From Dyella thiooxydans (GTDB lineage: Bacteria; Pseudomonadota; Gammaproteobacteria; Xanthomonadales; Rhodanobacteraceae): 64,000 bases of DNA. Where the stretch lies: NCBI RefSeq assembly GCF_001641285.1, contig NZ_CP014841.1:186001-250000 (forward strand). The letters run 5' to 3'. The notes beneath the pieces were generated by a model. That model saw nothing but the letters and a program-made list of their open reading frames with translations, did no database searches and was not told where the DNA came from. Shown here piece after piece: positions 17,033 to 25,906 of this stretch. Position numbers and translations under genes: made by a program. How positions within the stretch are numbered: position 1 is the first letter of the stretch; each line of letters opens with the position of its first letter.

Positions 17033-17887
17033 ATGGCTGCCCCGGTGGTATCGATCGGTCCGCTGGCGTGGTCGCTGGATACGGTGCTGCTGGTGGCGGG
17101 CGTCGTCACCGCGCTGGCGGTGGCGGCATTCCTGCACCGGCGTGGCCGCGCCAGGGTCGAGCCGGCGCTGTGGGCGTTGCTGGTACTGACACTGCTGGTG
17201 GCGCGAATCGCCTTCGTGGTGCGCTGGTGGCCGCAGTACGCCGACGCACCGCTGAGCGTGATCGATCCTCGCGATGCGGGTTTCTCCCTGTGGGCCGGCG
17301 TGGCGGCGCTGGTTCTCGGCGCGCTGGGCCTAGGCTGGCGGCGACCGATGCTGCGGCTGCCGCTGACGGCTTCGCTGGCAACCGGCCTGCTGGTCTGGGG
17401 CTTCGGCCTGCTCGTCGTGGAGCGGCTGGACGTGGCCATGCACGCGCCGCTGCCGGCGCTCACCCTGCAGGACCTGGACGACCGTCCGGTGGACCTGCGC
17501 GCCTTTGTCGGCCAGCCGGTGGTGCTCAACCTGTGGGCGACCTGGTGCCCGCCGTGCCGGCGCGAGTTGCCGGTGCTGGTGGAGGCGCAGCGGACGCACC
17601 CGGAGGTGCGCTTCGTGTTCGTCGACCAGGGCGAGTCGGCTGCCGAAGTGAAGGCCTTTCTCGTCGCCAGCGGCCTGCAGGCGGACCACATGCTGGTCGA
17701 TCCCGCCCAGTCGCTGGCGCAGCAGATGAACGCCCGGGTGTTTCCGACCACGTTGTTCTTCGATGCCGGCGGCGTTTTGCGTAGCATGCATGTCGGAGCA
17801 CTGTCGCCGGCCACCCTGGCCGCCGAGATGCGGCTCATTCTGTCCGGTGCCCCGTCGGCGCCGATCCACCCTGGAGTAGCCCGATGA
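17033..17887 (+). CDS. Membrane-bound TlpA-like thiol:disulfide protein
   Basis: A 284-residue protein. The first ~145 residues contain about four hydrophobic helices with an Lgt-like flavour (LLVARIAFVVRWWPQYADAP). The C-terminal part (~150-275) is a thioredoxin domain with the active site WATWCPPCRRE and the cis-proline segment VFPTTLFF. It would reduce periplasmic disulfides or handle sulfur adducts for the cytochromes. The start at 17033 follows a GGGGGG run, while the longer frame from 16958 looks non-coding. It overlaps dsbG by 4 bases. Confidence 0.82.
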   Translation: MAAPVVSIGPLAWSLDTVLLVAGVVTALAVAAFLHRRGRARVEPALWALLVLTLLVARIAFVVRWWPQYADAPLSVIDPRDAGFSLWAGVAALVLGALGLGWRRPMLRLPLTASLATGLLVWGFGLLVVERLDVAMHAPLPALTLQDLDDRPVDLRAFVGQPVVLNLWATWCPPCRRELPVLVEAQRTHPEVRFVFVDQGESAAEVKAFLVASGLQADHMLVDPAQSLAQQMNARVFPTTLFFDAGGVLRSMHVGALSPATLAAEMRLILSGAPSAPIHPGVAR

Positions 17888-18642
17888 AGTTTCATTTGCT
17901 GGGCCTGGCCCTGCTGCTGAGCGCCTGTGCCCAGGCACAGGATGTGCCCAAGTACCCGGCGCCGGTGCAGGCCTTGCAGCAGAAGATGGGCCTGGAGATC
18001 AAGGGCAGCCTGCCGGCCCCCGATGGCTACCGCGCCTATCTGGCGAGCTACCGCGGTCATCTGGTGCCGCTTTACGTGCCGCCGGACGGCAAGCATGCCT
18101 TCGTCGGCGAGATGTTCGACGAGAACGGGCACGACCTCACCCAGGCGCCGATGGCCGAGGCCAGCCGGCCCGTGTTCGACGCCGGTACCTGGAACAGCCT
18201 GGAGAAGTCGACCTGGATCGCCGAGGGCTCGCCGAAGGCGTCGCGCATCGTCTACGTGTTCAACGACACCGAGTGCCCGTACTGCCATCACCTGTGGGCG
18301 GCGATCCAGCCGAAGCTGGCCAAGGGTGACCTGCAGGTGCGCTACGTGATGGTCGCGGTGATCGCGCCGAAGAGCGAGTCACGCGCCGCCGCCGTGCTGG
18401 ACGCATCCGATCCGGCCGCCACCCTGCGCCAGCACGAGCAGCACTTCGGCAACAGCCCGGTGCAGCCGTTGGCCAAGGTCTCCGCGGCGACGGCGAAGAA
18501 GCTGGATGACAACGCGGCCCTGATGGACCAGCTGGGCGTCACCGGCACGCCCGCGGTGATCTACAAGGACGCGGCCGGCAAGATCCGCATGTCCGACGGC
18601 ATGCCGCCGCCGGACATGCTGGACGCGATCTTCGGCAAGTAG
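17884..18642 (+). CDS. dsbG: Thiol:disulfide interchange protein DsbG/DsbC-like
   Basis: A 252-residue periplasmic protein. Signal peptide (residues 1-19, with a possible lipobox LSAC), an N-terminal dimerisation-type segment, then a thioredoxin fold with the DsbG-type CPYC motif (NDTECPYCHHLW) and the cis-proline TGTPAVIY. Length matches DsbG. It is the last gene of the sulfur operon and starts inside the stop of the TlpA-like gene (ATGA). It may protect or reduce cysteine sulfenates and sulfur adducts on the DsrE, TsdA and cytochrome proteins; that role is inferred from context. Confidence 0.87.
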   Translation: MKFHLLGLALLLSACAQAQDVPKYPAPVQALQQKMGLEIKGSLPAPDGYRAYLASYRGHLVPLYVPPDGKHAFVGEMFDENGHDLTQAPMAEASRPVFDAGTWNSLEKSTWIAEGSPKASRIVYVFNDTECPYCHHLWAAIQPKLAKGDLQVRYVMVAVIAPKSESRAAAVLDASDPAATLRQHEQHFGNSPVQPLAKVSAATAKKLDDNAALMDQLGVTGTPAVIYKDAAGKIRMSDGMPPPDMLDAIFGK

Positions 18643-18662
18643 GCCTGGCCGTTCCGGGTACG

Positions 18663-18691
18663 AAAAAGCCGCCCCTTGGGGCGGCTTTTTT
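18663..18691. terminator. Bidirectional intrinsic terminator
   Basis: aaaaa-gccgcccc-tt-ggggcggc-tttttt. An 8-bp GC stem flanked by A and T tracts on both sides serves the sulfur operon (plus strand) and the convergent typA gene (minus strand). Confidence 0.93.
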
Positions 18692-18714
18692 GCGGAGCGG
18701 ACCGGAAAACCCGG

Positions 18715-20544
18715 TCAGCCGCCGCGCGAGGCCCGCTTGCGGTCGTTCTCGGTGAGGTGCTTCTTGCGCAGACGGATCTCCTTCGGCGTGACCTCGACCA
18801 GCTCGTCGTCGTCGATGAAGTCCAGTGCCTGCTCCAGCGAGAACTTGATCGCCGGGGACAGCTGGATCGCGTCGTCCTTGCCCGAGGCGCGCATGTTGGT
18901 CAGCGGCTTGGGCTTGATCGCGTTGACGGTGAGATCGTTGTCCTTGGCGTGGATGCCGACCAGCTGGCCTTCGTACACGTTGTCGCCTTCGGCGGCGAAC
19001 AGCTTGCCGCGCTCCTGCAGTGGCCCCAGCGAGTAGGCGGGAGTGGTGCCGGCGGCGTTGGCGATCATCACGCCGTTCTGGCGCTTGGCGATCTGGCCTT
19101 CCTCCTTCGGACCGTAATGGTCGAACACGTGGAACAGCAGGCCCGAACCCTGGGTGAGGGTCTTGAACTGGTTCTGGAAGCCGATCAGGCCACGCGCCGG
19201 GATCATGTACTCCAGGCGCACGCGACCCTTGCCGTCCGGCTCCATGTTCTTCAGCTGGCCCTTGCGGATGCCCAGGCGCTCCATCACCGGACCCTGGTGG
19301 ATCTCTTCCACGTCGACCACCAGCTGCTCGAACGGCTCCATCTTCTGGCCGTCGATCTCCTTGATGATCACCTCGGGACGCGACACGGCCAGCTCGTAGC
19401 CTTCGCGACGCATGTTCTCGATCAGCACCGACAGATGCAGCTCACCGCGGCCGGAGACCAGGAACTTGTCCGCATCCGAGCCCTGCTCGACGCGCAGCGC
19501 CACGTTGTGCACCTGTTCGCGCTCGAGGCGGTCCTTCAGCTGGCGGCTGGTGAGGAACTTGCCGCCGGAGAGGTCCTTGTTGCCGGCGAACGGCGAGTTG
19601 TTGACCTGGAAGGTCATCGAGATGGTCGGCTCGTCGACGGTCAGCGCCGGGAGCGCCTCCGGGGTGTCCAGCGCGCAGACGGTGTCGGAGATGGTCAGGT
19701 CGGCGATGCCGGAGATGGCGACGATGTCGCCGGCTTCGGCGCTGTCCTGCTCGATCCGTTCCAGGCCGAGGAAGCCCAGCACCTGCAGCACCTTGCCCTG
19801 GCGCTTCTTGCCGTGGCGGTCGATGATCGCCACCGGCATGTTCTTCTTCAGGGTGCCGCGCTGGATCCGGCCAATGCCGATCACGCCGACGAAGTTGTTG
19901 TAGTCCAGCTGGCTGATGCGCATCTGGAACGGGCCGTCCGGGTCGACTTCCGGCTTCGGTGCGTGCTGCATGATCGCTTCGTACAGCGGGGTCATGTCGC
20001 CTTCGCGGGCGTTCTCGTCCAGCGAGGCGTAGCCGTTCAGCGCCGAGGCGTAGACGATCGGGAAGTCCATCTGCTCCGGCGTGGCGCCGAGGCGGTCGAA
20101 CAGGTCCCACACCTGCTCCACCACCCACTCCGGGCGCGAACCCGGGCGGTCGATCTTGTTGATCACCACGATCGGCTTGAAGCCCATCGCGAACGCCTTC
20201 TGGGTCACGAAGCGGGTCTGCGGCATCGGGCCGTCCAGCGCGTCGACCAGGATCAGCACGGTGTCCACCATCGACAGCACGCGCTCCACCTCGCCGCCGA
20301 AGTCGGCGTGTCCGGGGGTGTCGACGATGTTGATGCGGTTGCCGTTCCAGGTGATCGCGGTGTTCTTCGCCAGGATGGTGATGCCGCGCTCCTTTTCCTG
20401 GTCGTTCGAATCCATCACGCGCTCGGCCAGCACGGTGCGTTCGGCCAGGGTGCCGGACTGCTTCAGCAACTGGTCGACGAGGGTGGTCTTGCCGTGGTCG
20501 ACGTGGGCGACGATGGCGATGTTGCGCAGGTTTTCGATAGACAT
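18715..20544 (-). CDS. typA: Translational GTPase TypA/BipA
   Basis: Ribosome-associated GTPase of 609 residues, the normal length. G1 AHVDHGKT, G2 region ERGITI, G3 DTPGH and G4 NKID are all intact, followed by domain II, EF-G-like domains and the TypA C-terminal domain. It affects 50S assembly and stress or low-temperature growth. The ATG at 20544 ([19 protein letters not shown]) matches the family N-terminus better than the ATG at 20568. It stands alone, convergent with the sulfur operon. Confidence 0.97.
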   Translation of the reverse strand: MSIENLRNIAIVAHVDHGKTTLVDQLLKQSGTLAERTVLAERVMDSNDQEKERGITILAKNTAITWNGNRINIVDTPGHADFGGEVERVLSMVDTVLILVDALDGPMPQTRFVTQKAFAMGFKPIVVINKIDRPGSRPEWVVEQVWDLFDRLGATPEQMDFPIVYASALNGYASLDENAREGDMTPLYEAIMQHAPKPEVDPDGPFQMRISQLDYNNFVGVIGIGRIQRGTLKKNMPVAIIDRHGKKRQGKVLQVLGFLGLERIEQDSAEAGDIVAISGIADLTISDTVCALDTPEALPALTVDEPTISMTFQVNNSPFAGNKDLSGGKFLTSRQLKDRLEREQVHNVALRVEQGSDADKFLVSGRGELHLSVLIENMRREGYELAVSRPEVIIKEIDGQKMEPFEQLVVDVEEIHQGPVMERLGIRKGQLKNMEPDGKGRVRLEYMIPARGLIGFQNQFKTLTQGSGLLFHVFDHYGPKEEGQIAKRQNGVMIANAAGTTPAYSLGPLQERGKLFAAEGDNVYEGQLVGIHAKDNDLTVNAIKPKPLTNMRASGKDDAIQLSPAIKFSLEQALDFIDDDELVEVTPKEIRLRKKHLTENDRKRASRGG

Positions 20545-20724
20545 GGGTAAAGGCTCGGCGGGCGCCATGGGGGCCGCCTGAAGGGTGGGCTGAAGGAATA
20601 ACCGCCGGATTATACGGGCTTGTGTGACAGATTGCTGCGCCGCCGCGCCGGGCGGTTCAGGCGGCGCCGGCCACCCGGTGCGCCCAAGGCCGGGGGATCG
20701 GGCGATTCAGGCTGGCGCAGCCGG

Positions 20725-21026
20725 TCGCGCACAGGGTGCGCTCCTACCGGGGCCGGGGCCTTTTCTGTAGGAGCCCACCCTGTGGGCGACTGCGCTTCGT
20801 CGGGCGGCGGGAAGCCGGTCGCGCACAGGGTGCGCTCCTACGGGGCCGGGGCTTTTCTGTAGGAGCCCACCCTGTGGGCGAACGCGCTTCGTCAGGTGGC
20901 GGGAGGCTGGTCGCGCACAGGGTGCGCTCCTACGGGGCCAGGGCCTTTTCGGTAGGAGCCCACCCTGTGGGCGAACGCGCTTCGTCGGGTGGCGGGAGGC
21001 CGGTCGCGCACAGGGTGCGCTCCTAC
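20725..21026. repeat. Tandem array of REP palindromes (about 93-bp unit)
   Basis: Seven REP half-elements alternate in orientation: reverse forms (tcgcgcacagggtgcgctcc) at 20725, 20819, 20911 and 21004, and forward forms (gtaggagcccaccctgtggg) at 20766, 20858 and 20952. The head-to-head pairs recur every 92-94 bases, about 3.5 units, with near-identical spacers. The forward arms carry CCC/GGG changes on both sides of their own small palindrome, so pairing is retained. The last element supplies the lipase stop codon. About 150 bases on the typA side hold no gene. Confidence 0.9.
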
Positions 21027-21718
21027 CGGATCAGCGCCATCTGGTCGGCGGCGGTGTACCAGAGCAGCTGGTAGTGACCGTAGGGGTAGTCGAAGCTGGC
21101 GTCCTCGCCGGGGATCGACGAGGTATGCACACCATCGACGGTGCACACGCCGCCGTAGCAGTTGATCTCGTCGATCCACGACTTGAACGAGTACATGTGC
21201 GTGCCGTAGCGGTGCCCGGCAAAGGACTCCAGCAGCGGGCTGCCGATCGACAGGCCGTAGGTGCCGCAGGTGCTGGTGAGCACGTTGTACGGGTACACCC
21301 CGCAGCTCCACAGGCCATGCACCGCGCCGGCGATGCCGATGAAGGTGTCCACTTTGGAAGCCACGCCGAGCTTGTCGATCTCGCGCATGGCCAGGGTCAC
21401 GCCCATGGAGTGCGCGATCACGTCGATCCTGCCGCTGCACGAACCGGCGATGGCGCTGGAGATCGCGTTCTTCACCGGCGTCTCCTCGCTGCCGTTGTGG
21501 TCGTTGCAGGCGGCGCAGTAAGGGTCGCCCCAGGACGGGCGGACGATCTGCGCGTCGCTCCAGCCGTTCTGGCGCAGCAGGTTGTAGGTGTTGACGAAGT
21601 CGCTTGGGCTGCCGGTGTTGCCGTGGACCATCACCACGGTGTCGTGGCAGACGGCGTGGGCCGCGGTGGCGGGTATCAGGAGCAGCAGGGCGAGCAGGAC
21701 GTGCTTGATCGACATCAT
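21023..21718 (-). CDS. Secreted lipase, alpha/beta hydrolase class 2
   Basis: A 231-residue exported hydrolase. Signal peptide (residues 1-22, AHA cut). The mature protein opens with VVMVHGNTGSPSDF (oxyanion-hole HG) and has the nucleophile elbow AHSMG, the pattern of Lip_2/triacylglycerol lipases. D-x-x-x-F and GHYQLLWY segments near the end probably carry the acid and histidine. Six or more cysteines suggest disulfides. GGAGG precedes the ATG by 6-7 bases. The TAG stop lies within a REP palindrome. A G10 tract lies about 120 bases upstream. Confidence 0.85.
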   Translation of the reverse strand: MMSIKHVLLALLLLIPATAAHAVCHDTVVMVHGNTGSPSDFVNTYNLLRQNGWSDAQIVRPSWGDPYCAACNDHNGSEETPVKNAISSAIAGSCSGRIDVIAHSMGVTLAMREIDKLGVASKVDTFIGIAGAVHGLWSCGVYPYNVLTSTCGTYGLSIGSPLLESFAGHRYGTHMYSFKSWIDEINCYGGVCTVDGVHTSSIPGEDASFDYPYGHYQLLWYTAADQMALIR

Positions 21719-21835
21719 GTCTTTCCTCCTTCGCTACGGGCCTCGGTGACGAGGCGGATGGCGCCGCGCGGGTGCGCGGTGCCGGATCGGTAGCGACATC
21801 GCGGCGTGGTGGGCGCCGGGGGAGGGATGTCGGGC

Positions 21836-21845
21836 GGGGGGGGGG
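21836..21845. repeat. Ten-base G homopolymer
   Basis: An uninterrupted run of ten G bases lies 118-127 bases upstream of the lipase start, in a gene-free spacer of about 290 bases. Such tracts can change length by slippage; here it could only alter promoter spacing. Confidence 0.6.
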
Positions 21846-21885
21846 TTGGCTTTTAGTGCCGCGGCATCAAGGTTCAACAAGCTTG

Positions 21886-21970
21886 CTGTAGGAGCGGCTT
21901 CAGCCGCGATGCTCCAGGCTTCAGTTGTGCATCAGGAGCAAGAGCATCGCGGCTGAAGCCGCTCCTACAG
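21886..21970. repeat. REPIN of a second REP family
   Basis: A perfect 29-bp inverted repeat (arms 21886-21914 and 21942-21970, loop 27 bases), beginning ctgtaggagcggcttcagcc. It shares the GTAGGAGCG head with the other REPs but has the GGCTTCAGCC core common in Pseudomonas and Xanthomonadales. It lies between the divergent-upstream lipase side and the GntP stop. Confidence 0.88.
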
Positions 21971-21998
21971 GTTCTATACGAGCAGGTTCTATACGAGC
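21969..21998. repeat. 15-bp tandem duplication
   Basis: aggttctatacgagc occurs twice head to tail, directly at the edge of the REPIN and 13 bases from the GntP gene end. It is probably a duplication scar next to the REP element. Confidence 0.8.
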
Positions 21999-22010
21999 CG
22001 CGGGTGGCGC

Positions 22011-23408
22011 TCACACCAGCCCCGTCATCGCATACACCGCAATCACCACGCCCACCGCCAGCGTCTTCACCACGGTGATCGCGAAGATGTCCTTGTACGA
22101 CTGCCGGTGGGTGAGGCCGGTCACCGCCAGCAGGGTGATCACTGCGCCGTTGTGCGGCAGCGTGTCCATGCCGCCGGAGGCCATCGCCGCCACGCGGTGC
22201 AGCACTTCCATCGGGATGCCGGCGGCCTGGGCGTTGTGGATGAAGGTGTCGGCCATCGCCGCCAGCGCGATGCTCATGCCGCCCGAGGCCGAACCGGTGA
22301 TGCCGGCCAGCGCGGTCACCGACACCGCCTCGTTGACCAGCGGATGCGGGATCGCGCGCAGCCCGTCGGCGACCAGCTTGAAGCCGGGCAGGGCGGCGAT
22401 CACCGCGCCGAAGCCGTATTCCGACGCCGTATTCATCGAGGCCAGCAGCGCACCGCCCACGGCCGCCTTGCTGCCCTCGGCGAAGCGGCGGGTCACCGGT
22501 TTCCAGGCGGCGGCGAGCACGCACAGGATGCCGACCAGCAGCGCACCTTCCACCGCCCAGATCGCGGCGATCTTCGCCGTCTCCTGCACCACCGGCTTCG
22601 GGGTGCCGATCACTGCCGGCAGGAACGAGCTGCTGGCGCCGTACAGGCGCGGGATCAGGTCGGTGAGCAGCTTGTTCACCACGCCGACCAGCACCAGCGG
22701 CAGCACCGCCAGCAGCGGGTGGGCGAGCTTGCCGTGCTCGAACGGCGCCGGCTCGTTCACCAGGTCGGTGCCATAGCCTTCGCCGGCCGCGGCGGCCTGG
22801 CGGCGGCGCCACTCCAGGTAGCTCAGGCCCACGATGAGGATGAACACCGCGCCGATCGTGCCCAGCCATGGCGCCGCCCAGCCGGTGGTGCCGAAGAACG
22901 CGGTGGGGATGATGTTCTGGATCTGCGGCGTGCCCGGCAACGAGTCCATGGTGAAGGTGAACGCGCCCAGCGCGATGGTGCCGGGGATCAGCCGCTTGGG
23001 GATGTCGCTGGCGCGGAACAGCTCGGCGGCGAACGGGTACACCGCGAACACCACCACGAACAGCGACACGCCGCCGTAGGTCAGCAGTGCGCACACCAGC
23101 ACGATGGAGAGGATCGCGCGGCTGCGCCCGACCAGGCCGATGGTCGCCGCCACGATCGCCTTGGAGAAGCCGGACAGCTCGATCAGCTTGCCGAACAGCG
23201 CGCCGAGCATGAACACCGGGAAGTACAGTCGCAGGAAACCGACCATCTTCTCCATGAACAGGCCGGTGAACATCGGCGCGACCAGCGAAGGTTCGGTCAG
23301 CAGCACCGCGCCCAGCGCGGCGAGCGGCGCGAACAGGATGACGCTGTAGCCGCGGTACGCCGCGAACATCAGGAAGCACAGCGCGGCGAGCACGATCAGG
23401 AAGGCCAT
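22011..23408 (-). CDS. GntP-family permease, probable hydroxy-acid/3-hydroxybutyrate importer
   Basis: Inner-membrane symporter of 465 residues with about 12 hydrophobic helices. It carries GntP-type sequences: the PVFMLGALFGKLIE helix, TFTMDSLPGTPQIQN and, near the C-terminus, ASGGMDTLPHNGAVITLLAV. GntP proteins import gluconate or related hydroxy acids with protons; this branch is often found beside 3-hydroxybutyrate genes. Here it is divergent from a TonB receptor and a PHB depolymerase, so 3-hydroxybutyrate is the favoured substrate (inference). Confidence 0.82.
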   Translation of the reverse strand: MAFLIVLAALCFLMFAAYRGYSVILFAPLAALGAVLLTEPSLVAPMFTGLFMEKMVGFLRLYFPVFMLGALFGKLIELSGFSKAIVAATIGLVGRSRAILSIVLVCALLTYGGVSLFVVVFAVYPFAAELFRASDIPKRLIPGTIALGAFTFTMDSLPGTPQIQNIIPTAFFGTTGWAAPWLGTIGAVFILIVGLSYLEWRRRQAAAAGEGYGTDLVNEPAPFEHGKLAHPLLAVLPLVLVGVVNKLLTDLIPRLYGASSSFLPAVIGTPKPVVQETAKIAAIWAVEGALLVGILCVLAAAWKPVTRRFAEGSKAAVGGALLASMNTASEYGFGAVIAALPGFKLVADGLRAIPHPLVNEAVSVTALAGITGSASGGMSIALAAMADTFIHNAQAAGIPMEVLHRVAAMASGGMDTLPHNGAVITLLAVTGLTHRQSYKDIFAITVVKTLAVGVVIAVYAMTGLV

Positions 23409-23482
23409 CCTTGCGGTTCCTCGGCGGTGGCGTGGATCACGATGGGGTCCGCAGTATCCGCACCCCCCGCCGCCATCGGCAC

Positions 23483-23496
23483 TGTACGAAGGTACA
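23483..23496. promoter_or_regulatory. Candidate operator in the GntP / TonB receptor divergent promoter
   Basis: A small perfect dyad, tgtac-gaag-gtaca, is about 75 bases before the permease start and 117 bases before the receptor start in the 205-base divergent region. A nearby regulator is the LuxR-type protein at 31.7 kb. That pairing is a guess. Confidence 0.35.
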
Positions 23497-23613
23497 AGTG
23501 TGACGGCGCCCTCCGCTGCCTAGGCTTGCCAGCCAACAGGCATCCATCGTCGATGGCTGCGTCCACGCGAGTCGCCCCCGAGGCGACCAGCTCACCGAAG
23601 GGAAGGGGAAACC

Positions 23614-25824
23614 ATGAAGCGCACGCATCTCAGTCTCGCGATCGGCCTGGTGATCGGCCTGTCCGGCAGCCCCGTGCTGCACGCGCAGGACACCGCAGGT
23701 GCGCCGAGCGTCGACAAGGCCAAGCAGCTCGACCAGATCACGGTGACCGCGCGCAAGCGCGAGGAGACGCTGCAGGACGTGCCGATCGCGGTCAGCGCGT
23801 TCACCGCGCAGTCGCTGGAAAAGCAGAACGTGCAGAACCTGGCCGACCTGCAGGGCAAGGTACCGTCGCTGCAGATCTATGCCGCGCGCGGTTCCAACAC
23901 CACGCTGACCGCCTACATCCGCGGCATCGGCCAGGCCGACCCGACCTGGGGCTTCGACCCGGCGGTGGGCATCTACCTCGATGACGTCTACGTGGCCCGC
24001 CCGCAGGGCGCGGTGCTGGACGTGTTCGACGTCAGCCGGATCGAGGTGCTGCGCGGTCCGCAGGGCAGCCTGTACGGCAAGAACACCATCGGCGGCGCGA
24101 TCAAGTACGTTTCCAATCCGCTGCCGACCAAGACCGAGGGCGCGGTGGAAGTGACCGCCGGCACCCACGGCGAGAAGGACATCAAGGCCAGTATCGGCGG
24201 CGCCAGTGCGGACAAGGTCTGGCGCGGCCGTGCCGCGGTCGCCAGCGAGCACAACGACGGCTTCGGCAAGAACCTCAACACCGGCAGCCGCAACGGCAAC
24301 AAGAACACCAACTCGGCCCGGGCGACGATCGGATACTTCCCCAGCGACCATTTCAACGCCCAGCTCGAAGTGGACGGCGTGCGCGACAACTCCAACCCGC
24401 GCGGCGCGAAGATGCTGATCGCCAACAAGTTCGATCCGGCCTACGCGCCGCTGTCGAGCAACTTCGACACCCGCGGCGGCATGGCCCAGCTCAACAACAC
24501 CACGCTGTACGGCACCGGCCTGACCCTGAACTGGGTCGCCAGCAGCGACTGGACGCTGAAGTCGGTGACCGCCGTGCGCGGCTCGCACACCGACACCGCG
24601 ATCGACTTCGACACGCTGCCGGAGAAGATCGCCGACGTCACCGCGATGTACAAGGACCACCAGTTCAGCGAGGAGCTGCAGGCCAACTACGACGCCGGCG
24701 GCAGCCTGCACGGCGTGGCCGGCCTGTACTACTTCAACGGCTCGGCCAGCGGCCAGATCCACAACATCTTCCTCGGCTCGCCGCCCTACAGCACGCTGGG
24801 CTACTCGCTCTACGGCAGCACCGGCGGGCGCATCGGCACGCGCAGCCTGGCCGCCTACGGCGACTTCACCTGGGACATCAATCCGAGCTGGAGCCTCGAC
24901 GTCGGCGTGCGCATGACCCGCGAGACCAAGAGCGCGCTGATCCAGAACTACGGCTACGCCGACGAGACCTTCAGCACGCCGATCTCGGTGGCGGCCAACT
25001 TCTCCGGCTCGCACACCACCAACAACGCCTCGCCGAAGGTCTCGCTGGACTGGAGCGTCAACGACAACGTCAAGCTCTACGCCAGCTACAGCACCGGCTT
25101 CCACTCCGGCGGCTACAACATCCGCGCCAACTGCACGGCGATCCCGACCTCGTGCCGCCCGATCAAGGACGAGAAGGTGCAGTCGTACGAGCTGGGCAGC
25201 AAGATGACCTTCTTCGACGACGCGCTGATGATGAACACCGCGCTGTTCCGCAACGTGTACTCGGACATCCAGCTGTCGGTGTTCACCTCGTACACCCTGC
25301 CCAACGGCAGCCAGGGCTTCTTCGGCGACTTCACCAACGCCGGCAAGGGCCACATCGACGGCCTGGAGGAAGAGTTCGCCTGGAAGCCGGCCGACGGCTG
25401 GACGCTCAGCGGCAACTTCGCCTACCTGCATACGAAATACACCGAGTTCCTCAGCGGTGGCGTCAACATCGCCGACCAGCAGAAGTTCACCAACGCACCG
25501 AAGTGGTCCGGCGGCCTGTCGCTGGAGAACACCCGCCCGGTCGGCAACGGCGGCAGCCTGACCGCCCGCGTGAACTACACCTACCAGACCATGGTGTACC
25601 CGGAGACGACGCTGTCGCCGCTGATCGCCCAGGGCGCCTACGGGCTGTGGAATGCGGGCATCATCTGGCAGATCGACCAGCCGTGGAGCCTCAGCCTGCA
25701 GGGCACCAACCTGGCCAACAAGTCGTACCGCACCACCGGCTACAACATCGGTTCGCTGGGCATCATCACCGGTTTCTACGGTGCCCCGCGGATGGTCACG
25801 CTGAGCGCGCGCTACACGTTCTGA
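23614..25824 (+). CDS. TonB-dependent outer-membrane receptor
   Basis: A 736-residue receptor. Signal peptide (residues 1-25, HAQ cut), a TonB box-like LDQITVTARKREE segment, plug domain (~45-165, with DVSRIEVLRGPQGSLYGKN), then a 22-strand barrel ending in the typical aromatic SARYTF. The length and the TARKREETLQDVP signature belong to the group that imports organic substrates rather than only siderophores. AAGGGGAAACC precedes the ATG. It forms an apparent operon with the PHB depolymerase 82 bases downstream, so it may import hydroxybutyrate oligomers. Confidence 0.92.
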   Translation: MKRTHLSLAIGLVIGLSGSPVLHAQDTAGAPSVDKAKQLDQITVTARKREETLQDVPIAVSAFTAQSLEKQNVQNLADLQGKVPSLQIYAARGSNTTLTAYIRGIGQADPTWGFDPAVGIYLDDVYVARPQGAVLDVFDVSRIEVLRGPQGSLYGKNTIGGAIKYVSNPLPTKTEGAVEVTAGTHGEKDIKASIGGASADKVWRGRAAVASEHNDGFGKNLNTGSRNGNKNTNSARATIGYFPSDHFNAQLEVDGVRDNSNPRGAKMLIANKFDPAYAPLSSNFDTRGGMAQLNNTTLYGTGLTLNWVASSDWTLKSVTAVRGSHTDTAIDFDTLPEKIADVTAMYKDHQFSEELQANYDAGGSLHGVAGLYYFNGSASGQIHNIFLGSPPYSTLGYSLYGSTGGRIGTRSLAAYGDFTWDINPSWSLDVGVRMTRETKSALIQNYGYADETFSTPISVAANFSGSHTTNNASPKVSLDWSVNDNVKLYASYSTGFHSGGYNIRANCTAIPTSCRPIKDEKVQSYELGSKMTFFDDALMMNTALFRNVYSDIQLSVFTSYTLPNGSQGFFGDFTNAGKGHIDGLEEEFAWKPADGWTLSGNFAYLHTKYTEFLSGGVNIADQQKFTNAPKWSGGLSLENTRPVGNGGSLTARVNYTYQTMVYPETTLSPLIAQGAYGLWNAGIIWQIDQPWSLSLQGTNLANKSYRTTGYNIGSLGIITGFYGAPRMVTLSARYTF

Positions 25825-25906
25825 GGCAGTCTCCCCGCCTCAAGGGCCCGCGCGAGCGCTCCCCGGTCGCGCGGGCCGTTGTTTTTCCGGATCGAGAGGA
25901 TTCGCC

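Noticed and set aside
20725-21026. CRISPR-like array
   Set aside because: The repeats are palindromes of alternating orientation and the spacers are near-identical, with no cas genes. It is a REP array.
23437-25431. A 664-codon minus-strand frame opposite the TonB receptor
   Set aside because: It is a Val/Arg/Gly/His-rich shadow with no domain, and the receptor is unambiguous.
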